DNA of 64,000 nt from Pseudomonas frederiksbergensis (GTDB lineage: Bacteria; Pseudomonadota; Gammaproteobacteria; Pseudomonadales; Pseudomonadaceae). Location: contig NZ_MOBP01000001.1 of the NCBI RefSeq assembly GCF_003732665.1, positions 415,466 to 479,465 on the forward strand, read 5' to 3'. This document shows, in pieces, positions 38,516 through 47,369 of this stretch. A model generated the notes under the pieces. That model was not told the DNA's origin. It ran no database searches and was given only the letters and a program-made list of their open reading frames with translations. Position 1 is the stretch's first letter; each line of letters opens with the position of its first letter. Position numbers and translations under genes: made by a program.

Positions 38516-38977
38516 TCAGGAGCCAACGTACTGATCGCCGCTCCAGTGCAGGTTCAGTTCACGGGCAGGACCGCTGCCGATGTCCACGGTGTTGCGCCGC
38601 TCCTGGCCATGGCGCGTGGTGACCACTGTGTATTGACCGGCGGGCAGTTGCACGTAGACCAGAGGACCGGCCTGGTTCAGGGTCAATACGGTGTGTCCTT
38701 GTGCGTTCTGTACGACCACATCCACGTAGGGAATGTATTCATTCGCCGGGCCGACGGAGAAACTCATGCGCAAGTTGTAGCCATGGTTTTGTTGAATGAA
38801 CCGCGACTCATCCAGGCCAATGCCTCCCGACAGGTAATTGATCCCATTCTGCTGTTCCTGCTGGATCTGCACTCCGGTGCTGTCTACAGGACCCGCCGGC
38901 GTGGCACGGGCCATGACGGGAAACATCAACGCACCAACAGCGGCGATGGGCAACATGAATGAAAGGACGTATTTCAT
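38516..38977 (-). CDS. Secreted protein with carboxypeptidase-regulatory-like fold
   Basis: 153 residues: signal peptide (YVLSFMLPIAAVGALMFPVMARA), a short Gln-rich linker, and a beta-sandwich with PYVDVVVQNAQGHTVLTL and VYVQLPAGQYTVVTTRHGQ, the pattern of CarboxypepD_reg-like or transthyretin-type domains. The function is unknown, and no enzyme residues are seen. The ATG before the signal peptide is preferred to a 32-codon extension. Confidence 0.75.
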   Translation of the reverse strand: MKYVLSFMLPIAAVGALMFPVMARATPAGPVDSTGVQIQQEQQNGINYLSGGIGLDESRFIQQNHGYNLRMSFSVGPANEYIPYVDVVVQNAQGHTVLTLNQAGPLVYVQLPAGQYTVVTTRHGQERRNTVDIGSGPARELNLHWSGDQYVGS

Positions 38978-39237
38978 GATGGCGACTCCCGGGTTCGGAA
39001 GAACCCAATCGTTACGCCTTTTTAGATTTCTGACAGGGTGCTCAGTTTTAGATTGATTCGAATCCAAGGGCACAGCGAATAGGACTACGCGTTGTATTCC
39101 TCAAACGTAGGAAACAATCGACCGGTTCCTGCAAATCAGATCGGCATTTCCTTCCAGGTTTTCGGCAACGCCCGGCATCGCTGACAGGGCCGTAATTGGC
39201 AAGCTTTCCGCCAGTTCATACAACGGCGGAAGACTTC

Positions 39238-40293
39238 ATGAGCAGAGTTACACCCGACAACACGCAAGACCCACACATTGCGTCATTGCTTGGCGAACTT
39301 GGCGAACTGATTCAACAGGCACGACAGAACGTATTGAGGGCAGTCGATACCGCTCAGGTGCAAACCTGCTGGCAGATTGGGCGGCATATTGTCGAGTTCG
39401 AGCAGGAAGGCGCTCGGCGGGCGGTGTATGGCAAGCAGTTGCTGTCGACGCTGGCCAAAGATCTGACTGCGAAATTTGGCAAAGGCTTTGATGCGTCCAA
39501 TCTTCGTTACATGCGGTTGTTCTATCAAGCATTCCCAATTTGTGACGCACTGCGTCACGAATTGAGCTGGACCCACTACCGCCGACTTCTACGAGTCGAC
39601 AGCGACAAAGCACGCAACTGGTACATGGACGAAGCCGCCAACCAAAATTGGTCAAGCCGGGCCCTGGAACGGCAGATCAACACCCTCTACTACGAGCGCC
39701 TGCTGATGAGTCGGGACAAGGCTCCCGTCATGGAGGAAGCCGCTACCAACATCCATGCGATGGCCGAAAGCCCCCGGGAATTCGTCCGGGATCCCGTGAT
39801 GCTGGAGTTTCTCGGCCTGCCCAATGCAGGGCTCGTTCTGGAAACCGAACTTGAACAAGCCCTCATCGAGCAACTGCAGGGCTTCCTGCTGGAGCTTGGC
39901 AAGGGTTTCGCCTTTGTCGCCCGCCAGCAACGCATAAGCACCGAAGGCAGAGACTTCTACATCGATCTGGTGTTCTACAACTACCTGCTCAAATGCTTTG
40001 TCATCTTCGATCTCAAGCGCGGTGAACTGACCCATCAGGATGTCGGGCAAATGGACATGTACGTGCGCATGTATGACGACCTCAAGCGCAGCGATGAAGA
40101 CGGACCGACCGTGGGCATCATTCTTTGCGCGCGGAAAAACGAATCAGTGGTGCGCTACTCGGTGTTACAGGGCAACGAACAACTGTTTGCCAGCAAGTAC
40201 AAACTGGTGCTGCCAAGTGAAGATGAACTGCGGGCAGAGCTGGACCGAGAGCGGGCTGCAATTGAAGAGCGATTACTCAACCCGCAAACATGA
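39238..40293 (+). CDS. DUF1016 (YhcG-type) PD-(D/E)XK nuclease family protein
   Basis: 351 residues. The N-terminal half has the DUF1016 N domain (CWQIGRHIVEFEQEG, WTHYRRLLRV, WSSRALERQINTLYYERLL) and the C-terminal half a PD-(D/E)XK core: FYIDLVFYNYLLKCFVIFDLK with the Asp and the D/E-x-K pair in strands, then GQMDMYVRMYDD. Family members are predicted nucleases, often in variable or defence regions. Start ATG within the family N terminus. It stands between chromosomal genes and the broken hydrolase. Confidence 0.88.
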   Translation: MSRVTPDNTQDPHIASLLGELGELIQQARQNVLRAVDTAQVQTCWQIGRHIVEFEQEGARRAVYGKQLLSTLAKDLTAKFGKGFDASNLRYMRLFYQAFPICDALRHELSWTHYRRLLRVDSDKARNWYMDEAANQNWSSRALERQINTLYYERLLMSRDKAPVMEEAATNIHAMAESPREFVRDPVMLEFLGLPNAGLVLETELEQALIEQLQGFLLELGKGFAFVARQQRISTEGRDFYIDLVFYNYLLKCFVIFDLKRGELTHQDVGQMDMYVRMYDDLKRSDEDGPTVGIILCARKNESVVRYSVLQGNEQLFASKYKLVLPSEDELRAELDRERAAIEERLLNPQT

Positions 40294-40365
40294 TTAGCGC
40301 TGACGGATTGTTCACAAGCGGCACGAAGACTATCGTTGGCAGCTATCCGCAAAGGTTCGAAGTCG

Positions 40366-41328
40366 ATGAATTTGCAGGACACATCCGCACTGGCGCCAAC
40401 AGCGTTGGCGCCATCTGCTTCCGGCATTCCTTTCAAGGAACCCGCCGCTGACGGCTATATCCTCGGAGGTCTCACTTGGCGACACGCCCGCCCGGACGCA
40501 AATCGCCCGGTCGTGATCATCAACGCCGCCACCTCAGTCCGTTGCCGCCACTACTCGCGCTTCGCCGACTACCTGTTCGCCAATAACTTCGACGTCATCA
40601 CCTACGACTACCGCGGCATTGGCGAATCGCGGCCAGCATCACTGAAAGGGCTCGACGCCACGTGGTCCGATTGGGGCGCGCTGGATTTCGAAGCGATGCT
40701 CTAGCGCGCCCAACGGGATTTCCCCGGCCAGCCCATCGATGTGGTCGGCCACAGCTTTGGCGGCTGTGCGGCGGGCCTGGGAGCCTCTGGGCACTTGATC
40801 CGGCACTTGGTGACGGTGGGCGCGCAGTTCGCCTACTGGCGCGACTATGCGCCGGCCCATCGCTGGCGGATGTTCGGCAAGTGGCATGTGGTGATGCCAC
40901 TGGTAACGCTGGTTTGCGGCTACTTCCCCGGCAAACGCCTCGGCTGGCTGGAAGACACACCTGCCGGCGTCGTTCGCGACTGGAGCACGCCCACCTCGCG
41001 TTACGAGAAGCGCCCCAGCGGCCGCGTGATCCATGCCAGGCACAGGCGACTGCCGTTCGCCAATGTCACGGCGAAAACCCTGGCGATCAGCATCAGCGAC
41101 GATCCTTACGGCACCATCCCGGCCATCGAGCGGCTGCTCGGCTACTTCACCGGCGGCACGACCACCCATCTGCGAATCGAGCCGAAAGACATCGGCGAAG
41201 AAGAAGTCGGACATTTCGCCTTTTTTCGAAGCCCATACCAAGCCACACTATGGCCCATTGCATTGTTCTGGCTGCAAAACGGCGAACTGGCCCCCTATAC
41301 CCCCGGGCGGCGAGTGCCACGCGGCTGA
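40366..41328 (+). pseudogene. Alpha/beta hydrolase interrupted by one in-frame stop
   Basis: One continuous reading frame of 320 codons contains a single TAG at 40702-40704. Before it are VVIINAATSVRCRHYSRFA and ITYDYRGIGESRPA; after it is the nucleophile elbow VVGHSFGGCAAG and a C-terminal HFAFFRS histidine region. The residue order is intact across the stop, and CTC TAG CGC is one C-to-T change from CTC CAG CGC, so this is a fresh nonsense mutation. Related intact proteins are alpha/beta hydrolases of unknown substrate. A stop readthrough product or a sequencing error are alternatives. Confidence 0.82.
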
Positions 41329-41364
41329 GTGACCTGCCCTCTCAACGAAATACGGAACACGCCC

Positions 41365-41781
41365 ATGGCCTCCGCCAACAAGCAGCAAAAACGCGCCACC
41401 CGTGCCAAAACCAAGGCCAAGCAGAACCGCACCCAACGCGCCGCTGCGCCGGTCGAGCTGGACCCGAACGATGATCGCATCGACTTCGAATCGGTGGACC
41501 TGACCGAACTGTTCAAAGAAATGATCGACGCGCAAAAGATCAGCCAACAAGCCATGTGCGCGGCGTTTCTTGAGCACCCGCTGCTCGCATTGGTGCTGGA
41601 GCAGGAAGGCGAGGAAACAGCGACAGACTTCATCCTCGCGGCACTGATCGAGTATCGCCAGTGGTCCGCCGAAGTGGACGAAGCCGCCGCCCTGGCGTGG
41701 ATCGAATCCCCAGCCTTCCAGGCTGACTACGTGGCGGCGTCTGACGCCATCGCAGCCCAAACCCAACAGAAACCGAACTGA
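41365..41781 (+). CDS. Unknown small protein, basic N terminus and acidic helical body (paralogue 2)
   Basis: 138 residues beginning MASANKQQKRATRAKTKAKQ, followed by an acidic body (LDPNDDRIDFESVDLTELF), then LIEYRQWSAEVDEAAALAWI and a PAFQADY end. Related to its downstream neighbour and to the 37604 protein. No catalytic motif is seen. It starts 36 bp after the hydrolase stop and ends six bases before paralogue 3, so the two are co-transcribed. Confidence 0.72.
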   Translation: MASANKQQKRATRAKTKAKQNRTQRAAAPVELDPNDDRIDFESVDLTELFKEMIDAQKISQQAMCAAFLEHPLLALVLEQEGEETATDFILAALIEYRQWSAEVDEAAALAWIESPAFQADYVAASDAIAAQTQQKPN

Positions 41782-41787
41782 GTCCCC

Positions 41788-42240
41788 ATGGCATCCCTGA
41801 ACAAGCAACAGAAACGCGCCAAACGCGCCAAAATCAAAGCCAAGCAAATCAACATCCACGGCCGTAAACCTGCCGAGCTGGACGATGACATGGGCGAAAT
41901 CGGCGAGCCGATCCCGGAATACACCCTGGCGATGTTCAGCAAAATGCGCGACGCCGAAGCCATCGGCCGCAACGACATGCTGCTGACCCTGCTGACGAAC
42001 CTCGCCGACATCATCAGCGACCATCCAGAACTGCTGGACATGGAAAACGCCGACAACGAAGCCATGGCCGCCACCCACCTGGCCGCCGACATGCTGATCG
42101 ACTACCGCATGTGGGCTGACGGCATGGACCGCGACACCGCCCAGGCCTGGCTGACCGACCCACAATTCATTTCCGACTTCGGCACCGCGCTGGACAGCTA
42201 TCGTGAGTCGCTGGATGCGCAGGAAGAAAAGGCTGAATGA
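41788..42240 (+). CDS. Unknown small protein, basic N terminus and acidic helical body (paralogue 3)
   Basis: 150 residues: MASLNKQQKRAKRAKIKAKQ, an acidic stretch (LDDDMGEIGEPIPEY), MLIDYRMWADGMDRDTAQAWL and a PQFISDF end. Closest in layout to the protein at 41365. The basic head could bind nucleic acid or ribosomes, but this is only a guess from charge. Followed by a terminator that is duplicated beyond vapBC. Confidence 0.72.
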   Translation: MASLNKQQKRAKRAKIKAKQINIHGRKPAELDDDMGEIGEPIPEYTLAMFSKMRDAEAIGRNDMLLTLLTNLADIISDHPELLDMENADNEAMAATHLAADMLIDYRMWADGMDRDTAQAWLTDPQFISDFGTALDSYRESLDAQEEKAE

Positions 42241-42254
42241 TCAGCCTTTGAGTA

Positions 42255-42299
42255 GAAACAAAAACGGCCGCTTGTCATCAGTGACAGCGGCTTTTTTTG
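42255..42299 (+). terminator. Terminator after paralogue 3 (left copy of duplicated terminator)
   Basis: GCCGC..GTCA/TGAC..GCGGC stem with T run. The segment 42255-42291 is 35/37 identical to 43060-43096 on the other side of vapBC. Confidence 0.85.
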
Positions 42300-42411
42300 A
42301 AGCTACAAACCGATAGACCCTTCGTCACCTTCCACGTATATCCCATTGACATATCCCAACTGAAAACTATCCTTTGGACTCACGACGCTAGCAAAAGAGC
42401 AGGAGGTCAAA

Positions 42412-42642
42412 ATGGAACAAACCACCCTTTTCATGAGCAACCGAAGCCAGGCCGTTCGCCTCCCCAAGGCGGTAGCGATGCCAGAGGATGTGAAACGAGT
42501 TGATGTGATCGCCATCGGCAGAGCTCGAATTATCACCCCTGCCGGAGAAGCCTGGGATAGCTGGTTCGATGGAGAAGGTGTGAGTACCGATTTCATGACC
42601 GACCGCGAACAACCCGTCGATCAGGAGCGTGAGTCGTTCTAA
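42412..42642 (+). CDS. vapB: VapB-type antitoxin
   Basis: 76 residues with a swapped-hairpin AbrB/MazE-like N terminus (LFMSNRSQAVRLPKAVAMP) that binds DNA, and an acidic C-terminal tail (GVSTDFMTDREQPVDQERESF) expected to cover the VapC active site. AGGAGGTC precedes the ATG. It overlaps vapC (TAATG), the normal coupled arrangement. VapB-VapC complexes normally repress their own promoter. Confidence 0.88.
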   Translation: MEQTTLFMSNRSQAVRLPKAVAMPEDVKRVDVIAIGRARIITPAGEAWDSWFDGEGVSTDFMTDREQPVDQERESF

Positions 42643-43049
42643 TGATCAAGTTCATGCTCGATACAAACATCTGCATTTTCACCATCAAGAACAAACCCCA
42701 AGTAGTACGAGAGGCGTTTAATCTTCATCACGGCCAGTTGTGCATCAGTGCAATTACGCTGATGGAACTGATCTACGGTGCAGAGAAGTCCGCTGCGCCG
42801 GAAAAGAACCTCGCTGTCGTTGAAGGTTTTGCTGCCCGCCTAGAGATCCTTCCTTTCGATAACGATGCCGCCGCTCACACCGGAATGATTCGTTCAGAGC
42901 TGGCAAAGGCAGGAACGCCGATTGGCCCTTACGATCAGATGATTGCCGGCCACGCTCGATCACGTGGATTCACCGTAATAACAAACAACATTCGTGAGTT
43001 TGCACGTGTGCCCGGCCTACGTGTCGAGGATTGGGTCCACCCCGCCTGA
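42642..43049 (+). CDS. vapC: VapC-type PIN-domain toxin
   Basis: 135 residues. PIN acidic residues: Asp7 (FMLDTNICIF), Glu42 (LMELIYGAEK), the Asp in PIGPYDQMIAGHA and the N-terminal-face motif VITNNIREFARVPGL. VapC toxins are magnesium-dependent ribonucleases that cut initiator tRNA or rRNA. All four key positions are present, so it should be active when not held by VapB. Confidence 0.92.
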   Translation: MIKFMLDTNICIFTIKNKPQVVREAFNLHHGQLCISAITLMELIYGAEKSAAPEKNLAVVEGFAARLEILPFDNDAAAHTGMIRSELAKAGTPIGPYDQMIAGHARSRGFTVITNNIREFARVPGLRVEDWVHPA

Positions 43050-43059
43050 TCACTGCCTG

Positions 43060-43102
43060 GAAACAAAAACGGCCGCTAGTCATCACTGACAGCGGCCGTT
43101 TT
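43060..43102. terminator. Terminator between vapC and gabP (right copy of duplicated terminator)
   Basis: AAAACGGCCGCT..AGCGGCCGTTTT stem; A and T runs on both sides make it work for both convergent genes. Near-identical to 42255-42291, with two base changes. Confidence 0.85.
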
Positions 43103-43119
43103 GCATTACGCGGTGTAAA

Positions 43120-44511
43120 TCAGTTCAACACCACCGCGCCAACCTTTTGCAGTTTGCGACGACGAGCCACGAACAAGCCGACCGCCACGACCAGCAAACT
43201 CAGGAAACCGGTCGCGAGGATTTCTACGCGGTGGGCTTCCTGGAACAGCATGATGGTCAGGGCTGCGACGATGAAGATGATCACCGCGTAGGTCAGGCCC
43301 GGGAACAGCCACATGCTGAAGGCGATTTTTTCGCCGCGTGCCATGCGCTGCTTGCGCATACGCAGTTGCGAGATGGCGATTACCAGGTACACCAGCAACG
43401 CGATGGCGCCGGAGGTGGCCAGCAGGAATTCGAACACGGCGGCCGGGGCCACGTAGTTGGCGAATACCGCGACAAACGCAGCGCCGGTGGACAGAATCAC
43501 GGCCCAGTACGGCGTGCCGCTTTTGTTGGTGCGTTGGGAAACGGCCGGTGCATCACCGCGTTTGCCCAGGGAGAACATCATGCGCGAAGCGGTGTACAGG
43601 GCCGAGTTCAGGCAACTGGTCACAGCCACCAACACCACGATGTCGACGATCAGCTTGGCGTTCGGGATGCCCATGCGTTCAAGCACAGTCTGGTAGGAAC
43701 CGACGGCGGCCAGAACCGGGTCATTCCAAGGCACCAGGGCCACGACGATGAAGATCGATACGAGGTAGAACAAGCCGATCCGCCAGATCACCGAGTTGGT
43801 GGCCTTGGAGATTTGCTGGCCCGGGTTTTTCGATTCCGCGGCGGCAATGGTGACGATCTCGGTGCCCATGAAGGAGAACATGGTGGTCAGGATCGCGCCC
43901 AATACCGCGCCCATGCCATTTGGCAGGAAGCCTTGGGTGTCGAACAGGTGCGAAACACCGCTGACCTGGCTGTTCGGCAAGAAGCCGAAAATCGCCAGAA
44001 TGCCGAGGCCGATGAAGCCGATGATCGCGATGACCTTGACCAGGGCGAACCAGAATTCGAATTCACCGTAGTTCTTCACGCTGAACAGGTTGGTCACCGT
44101 CAGCAGCAAAGTAATAACGAGGGTGAAGGCCCAGATCGCCACATTCGGGAACCAGGCATGCAGGATCGTCGCGGCGGCGTTAGCTTCCAGCGGAATCACC
44201 AACACCCAGAACCACCAGTACAACCAGCCGATGGTGAAACCGGCCCAGTGCCCGATCGCGCGATCGGCGTAAGTCGAGAAGGAGCCAGTGTCCGGCGACG
44301 CAACGGCCATTTCGCCGAGCATGCGCATGACTAATACAACGAGTGCGCCGGCAGCGGCGTAGGCCAGCAGCACGGCTGGACCGGCGGCGGCAATGGCATG
44401 ACCCGAGCCGACGAACAGCCCGGCGCCGATAACCCCGGCGATCGACAACATGGTCACATGACGCGGTTTGAGCCCCTGTTCGAGGCCATTAGAGCTTTGG
44501 GTGCTGCTCAT
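43120..44511 (-). CDS. gabP: Amino acid permease, GABA permease type
   Basis: 463 residues with twelve membrane spans of the APC superfamily: the signature GLKPRHVTMLSIAGVIGAGL and GSGHAIAAAGPAVLLAYA, GEMAVASPDTGSFSTYADRAIG, and MFSFMGTEIVTIAAAES. The GEMAVASPDTGSFSTYA segment and overall similarity favour GabP, which imports 4-aminobutyrate with protons; related permeases for proline or aromatic amino acids cannot be fully excluded. No gabD/gabT genes are nearby. Confidence 0.75.
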   Translation of the reverse strand: MSSTQSSNGLEQGLKPRHVTMLSIAGVIGAGLFVGSGHAIAAAGPAVLLAYAAAGALVVLVMRMLGEMAVASPDTGSFSTYADRAIGHWAGFTIGWLYWWFWVLVIPLEANAAATILHAWFPNVAIWAFTLVITLLLTVTNLFSVKNYGEFEFWFALVKVIAIIGFIGLGILAIFGFLPNSQVSGVSHLFDTQGFLPNGMGAVLGAILTTMFSFMGTEIVTIAAAESKNPGQQISKATNSVIWRIGLFYLVSIFIVVALVPWNDPVLAAVGSYQTVLERMGIPNAKLIVDIVVLVAVTSCLNSALYTASRMMFSLGKRGDAPAVSQRTNKSGTPYWAVILSTGAAFVAVFANYVAPAAVFEFLLATSGAIALLVYLVIAISQLRMRKQRMARGEKIAFSMWLFPGLTYAVIIFIVAALTIMLFQEAHRVEILATGFLSLLVVAVGLFVARRRKLQKVGAVVLN

Positions 44512-44604
44512 TGAAACTACCTTTGCAAAGAAAGCGATTCAGTCCACCGCGTCTGGCATTTCTTTCTCGTAAAAAGAATCCAACGGGGCGTTCCGTATTC
44601 TGCA

Positions 44605-44620
44605 CGCAATAATTGCGCCA
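44605..44620 (-). promoter_or_regulatory. Candidate sigma-54 promoter of gabP
   Basis: On the minus strand TGGCGCAATTATTGCG has GG and GC at exact -24/-12 spacing, with two departures from consensus (A to G in the -24 box, final W to G). Predicted start is about 83 nt before the gabP ATG. Nitrogen-scavenging permeases are often NtrC or CbrB targets, which makes it plausible. Confidence 0.45.
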
Positions 44621-45062
44621 AAATGTTACAGAGTCCCCAGAACCGCGGCTCTCCGCTTGACCGGCCGGTCATCGCAAGTCATTGAGATTAATGGCAATTC
44701 GCCAGAGCGTTACCCAGCGACCCACTTGTAGAACGAATCAGCGCACCAGAAACACACGGAAAAAATGTGTGACGCACAATAAAAGTGCAGATCAGGTACG
44801 TTTGGCCGGTTAGCGCTTCCAACACCCCGTCAAAGCTGGCACCATCGCGCCCTTTTTTACGCAACACCCTCGGGCCGACTGGTTCAAACGGCTGTTCGGT
44901 TGATAGCAGCGCGACACACTGCTCCACCGATGCGACAACCTGCCACACACCATCCGTTTACCGCCCGCAGCGCTGTTGGCTGCCATTCGAACGCTATGCT
45001 AGCTTGGCCGCCTCGCCAGGAAGGCCGCCAACAGCAGGAGCGAAATACTATGAGGAACGCAC
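44621..45062. other. Intergenic region without a convincing gene
   Basis: About 440 bp between the gabP promoter area and the ABC transporter ATPase gene. Short frames on both strands overlap each other and lack ribosome sites or recognisable motifs. CTATGCTAG near 44994-45002 could be a -10 element for the ABC operon, but no matching -35 is evident. Confidence 0.5.
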
Positions 45063-45836
45063 ATGGCTGAGGCCACGCCCGCGCTTGAAATCCGCAACTT
45101 GCACAAACGCTACGGACAGCTTGAGGTGCTCAAAGGCATCTCGCTGACCGCCCGCGACGGCGATGTGATCTCGATCCTGGGTTCCTCCGGTTCCGGCAAG
45201 TCCACGTTCCTGCGTTGCATCAACCTGCTGGAAAACCCGCACCAGGGCCAAATCCTGGTGGCCGGCGAAGAACTCAAACTCAAAGCCGCGAAGAACGGCG
45301 AACTGGTTGCCGCCGATGGCAAACAGATCAATCGCCTGCGCAGCGAGATTGGTTTTGTGTTTCAAAACTTTAATCTGTGGCCGCATATGAGCGTGCTCGA
45401 CAACATCATCGAAGCCCCGCGTCGCGTGCTCGGCCAGAGCAAAGCCGAAGCCATCGAAGTCGCGGAAGCCTTGCTGGCCAAGGTCGGCATCGCCGACAAG
45501 CGCCACGCCTACCCGGCGCAATTGTCCGGAGGTCAGCAACAACGGGCGGCGATTGCCCGCACGCTGGCGATGCAACCCAAGGTGATCCTGTTCGACGAGC
45601 CCACCTCAGCCCTTGACCCGGAAATGGTCCAGGAAGTACTTAATGTCATCCGCGCCCTGGCCGAAGAAGGCCGCACCATGTTGCTCGTGACCCACGAAAT
45701 GGGCTTTGCCCGTCAGGTCTCCAGCGAAGTGGTGTTCCTCCACCAGGGCCTGGTAGAAGAACAAGGATCGCCACAGCAGGTGTTCGACAACCCGCTTTCG
45801 GCACGCTGCAAACAATTCATGTCCAGCAACCGCTAA
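45063..45836 (+). CDS. Polar amino acid ABC transporter, ATP-binding protein
   Basis: 257 residues: Walker A GSSGSGKST, Q-loop FVFQNFNLWPHMSV, ABC signature LSGGQQQRAAIARTLAM, Walker B VILFDEPTSALDPE, and the H-loop LVTHEMGFARQ. This is the HisP/GlnQ-type ATPase that powers uptake of basic or polar amino acids. It leads a four-gene operon with its binding protein and two permeases. Confidence 0.93.
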   Translation: MAEATPALEIRNLHKRYGQLEVLKGISLTARDGDVISILGSSGSGKSTFLRCINLLENPHQGQILVAGEELKLKAAKNGELVAADGKQINRLRSEIGFVFQNFNLWPHMSVLDNIIEAPRRVLGQSKAEAIEVAEALLAKVGIADKRHAYPAQLSGGQQQRAAIARTLAMQPKVILFDEPTSALDPEMVQEVLNVIRALAEEGRTMLLVTHEMGFARQVSSEVVFLHQGLVEEQGSPQQVFDNPLSARCKQFMSSNR

Positions 45837-45849
45837 CGGAGCTACCCGC

Positions 45850-46596
45850 ATGCAGAACTTCAAAAAGATCTTCCTGGCAGCCGCCGTCACCCTGGCCTTC
45901 AGCGCCGGTGCCATGGCCGAGACCTTGAAGATGGGCATCGAAGCGGCCTACCCGCCGTTCAACAATAAAGATGCCAGTGGCAATGTCGTCGGCTTCGACA
46001 AGGAAATCGGCGACGCCCTGTGCGCCAAGATGAAAGTCGACTGCACCGTGGTCACGTCCGACTGGGACGGCATCATCCCGGCCCTGAACGCCAAGAAGTT
46101 CGACTTCCTGATCTCCTCGATGTCGATCACCGACGAGCGCAAGCAAGCGGTGGACTTCACCGACCCGTACTACTCCAACAAGCTGCAATTCATCGCCAAG
46201 AAAGACGTCGATTTCAAAACCGACAAGGCTTCCCTGCAAGGCAAAGTGATCGGCGCACAGCGTGCGACCCTCGCCGGCACCTGGATGGAAGACCACATGG
46301 AAGGCGTTGAAGTCAAACTCTACGACACTCAGGAAAACGCCTACCTCGACCTGACTTCCGGTCGTCTGGACGGCATCCTGGCGGACAAGTACGTCAACTA
46401 CGAGTGGCTGAAAAGCGACGCTGGCCGCCCTTACGAATTCAAGGGTGACCCGGTTGAAGAAAGCGACAAGATCGGTATCGCTGTACGTAAAGGCGACACC
46501 CTGCGCGCGAAGCTGAATCTGGCCCTGAAAGAAATCGTCGAGGACGGCACTTACAAGAAGATCAACGACAAGTACTTCCCGTTCAGCATCTATTGA
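45850..46596 (+). CDS. Polar amino acid ABC transporter, periplasmic binding protein
   Basis: 248 residues: signal peptide (IFLAAAVTLAFSAGAMAE), then LKMGIEAAYPPFNNKDASGN, GFDKEIGDALCAKMKVDC, the ligand segment SSMSITDERKQAVDFTDPYY and QRATLAGTW. It resembles the LAO/HisJ group, which bind lysine, arginine, ornithine or histidine. The C-type disulfide cysteines of HisJ/LAO (Cys38/45 pattern) are present as CAKMKVDC, supporting that group. Exact ligand unknown. Confidence 0.9.
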   Translation: MQNFKKIFLAAAVTLAFSAGAMAETLKMGIEAAYPPFNNKDASGNVVGFDKEIGDALCAKMKVDCTVVTSDWDGIIPALNAKKFDFLISSMSITDERKQAVDFTDPYYSNKLQFIAKKDVDFKTDKASLQGKVIGAQRATLAGTWMEDHMEGVEVKLYDTQENAYLDLTSGRLDGILADKYVNYEWLKSDAGRPYEFKGDPVEESDKIGIAVRKGDTLRAKLNLALKEIVEDGTYKKINDKYFPFSIY

Positions 46597-46673
46597 TTCT
46601 GACCTGCCTGGCCGGCGCCGTTCGCTGACGGCGCCAGTCCTTGGCATTGCCTGCCGCGATTGAAAAGAACCCC

Positions 46674-47369
46674 ATGATTATCGACCTCTACGGATTCGGC
46701 CCGGCGCTCGCCGCTGGCGCGCTGATGACTGTGAAACTGGCCCTCTCGGCCCTGTGCCTGGGGCTGGTGCTCGGTCTGCTCGGCGCCTTGGCCAAGACTT
46801 CCCCGCACAAGCCGTTGCAATGGCTGGGCGGCACTTATTCGACGTTGGTTCGCGGCATACCGGAATTGCTCTGGGTGCTGTTGATCTACTTTGGCACCGT
46901 CAACCTGATGCGTGCCCTGGGCGAGTTTTTCGGCAATCCCGACCTCGCCCTTAACGCCTTCGCCGCTGGCGTGATCGCCCTGGGCCTGTGCTTCGGCGCC
47001 TACGCCACGGAAGTGTTTCGCGGCGCGATCCTGGCGATCCCTAAAGGTCACCGTGAAGCCGGCATTGCCCTGGGCATGTCGAAATTCCGCATCTTCACCC
47101 GACTGATCATGCCGCAAATGTGGCGCATCGCCCTGCCGGGCCTGGGCAACCTGTTCATGATCCTGATGAAAGACACCGCGCTGGTGTCGGTGATCGGCCT
47201 GGAAGAAATCATGCGTCACGCGCAAATCGGTGTGACCGTGTCCAAGCAACCGTTCACCTTCTTTATGGTCGCTGCCTTTATGTACCTGGGCCTGACCATT
47301 CTGGCCATGACCGGCATGTACTTCCTGGAACGACGCGCCGCCCGCGGCTTCGCGAGGAGCAACTCATGA
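46674..47369 (+). CDS. Polar amino acid ABC transporter, permease 1 (HisQ-like)
   Basis: 231 residues with about five spans. It has the HisQ/HisM signature (GPALAAGALMTVKLALSALCLG at the N terminus, VRGIPELLWVLLIYF) and the EAA coupling loop (REAGIALGMSKFRIFTRLIMPQ). The ATG is chosen because MIIDLYGFGPAL is the typical start; an in-frame upstream start adds eleven residues. It overlaps permease 2 by ATGA. Confidence 0.9.
   Translation: MIIDLYGFGPALAAGALMTVKLALSALCLGLVLGLLGALAKTSPHKPLQWLGGTYSTLVRGIPELLWVLLIYFGTVNLMRALGEFFGNPDLALNAFAAGVIALGLCFGAYATEVFRGAILAIPKGHREAGIALGMSKFRIFTRLIMPQMWRIALPGLGNLFMILMKDTALVSVIGLEEIMRHAQIGVTVSKQPFTFFMVAAFMYLGLTILAMTGMYFLERRAARGFARSNS

Noticed and set aside
37360..43119. 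Variable region after tRNA-Phe considered as an integrated island
   Set aside because: No second copy of the tRNA-Phe 3' end and no recombinase gene were found, so borders cannot be supported.
44688..44948. 86-codon minus-strand frame upstream of the ABC operon
   Set aside because: It overlaps an equally long frame on the other strand, and neither has a ribosome site or motif.
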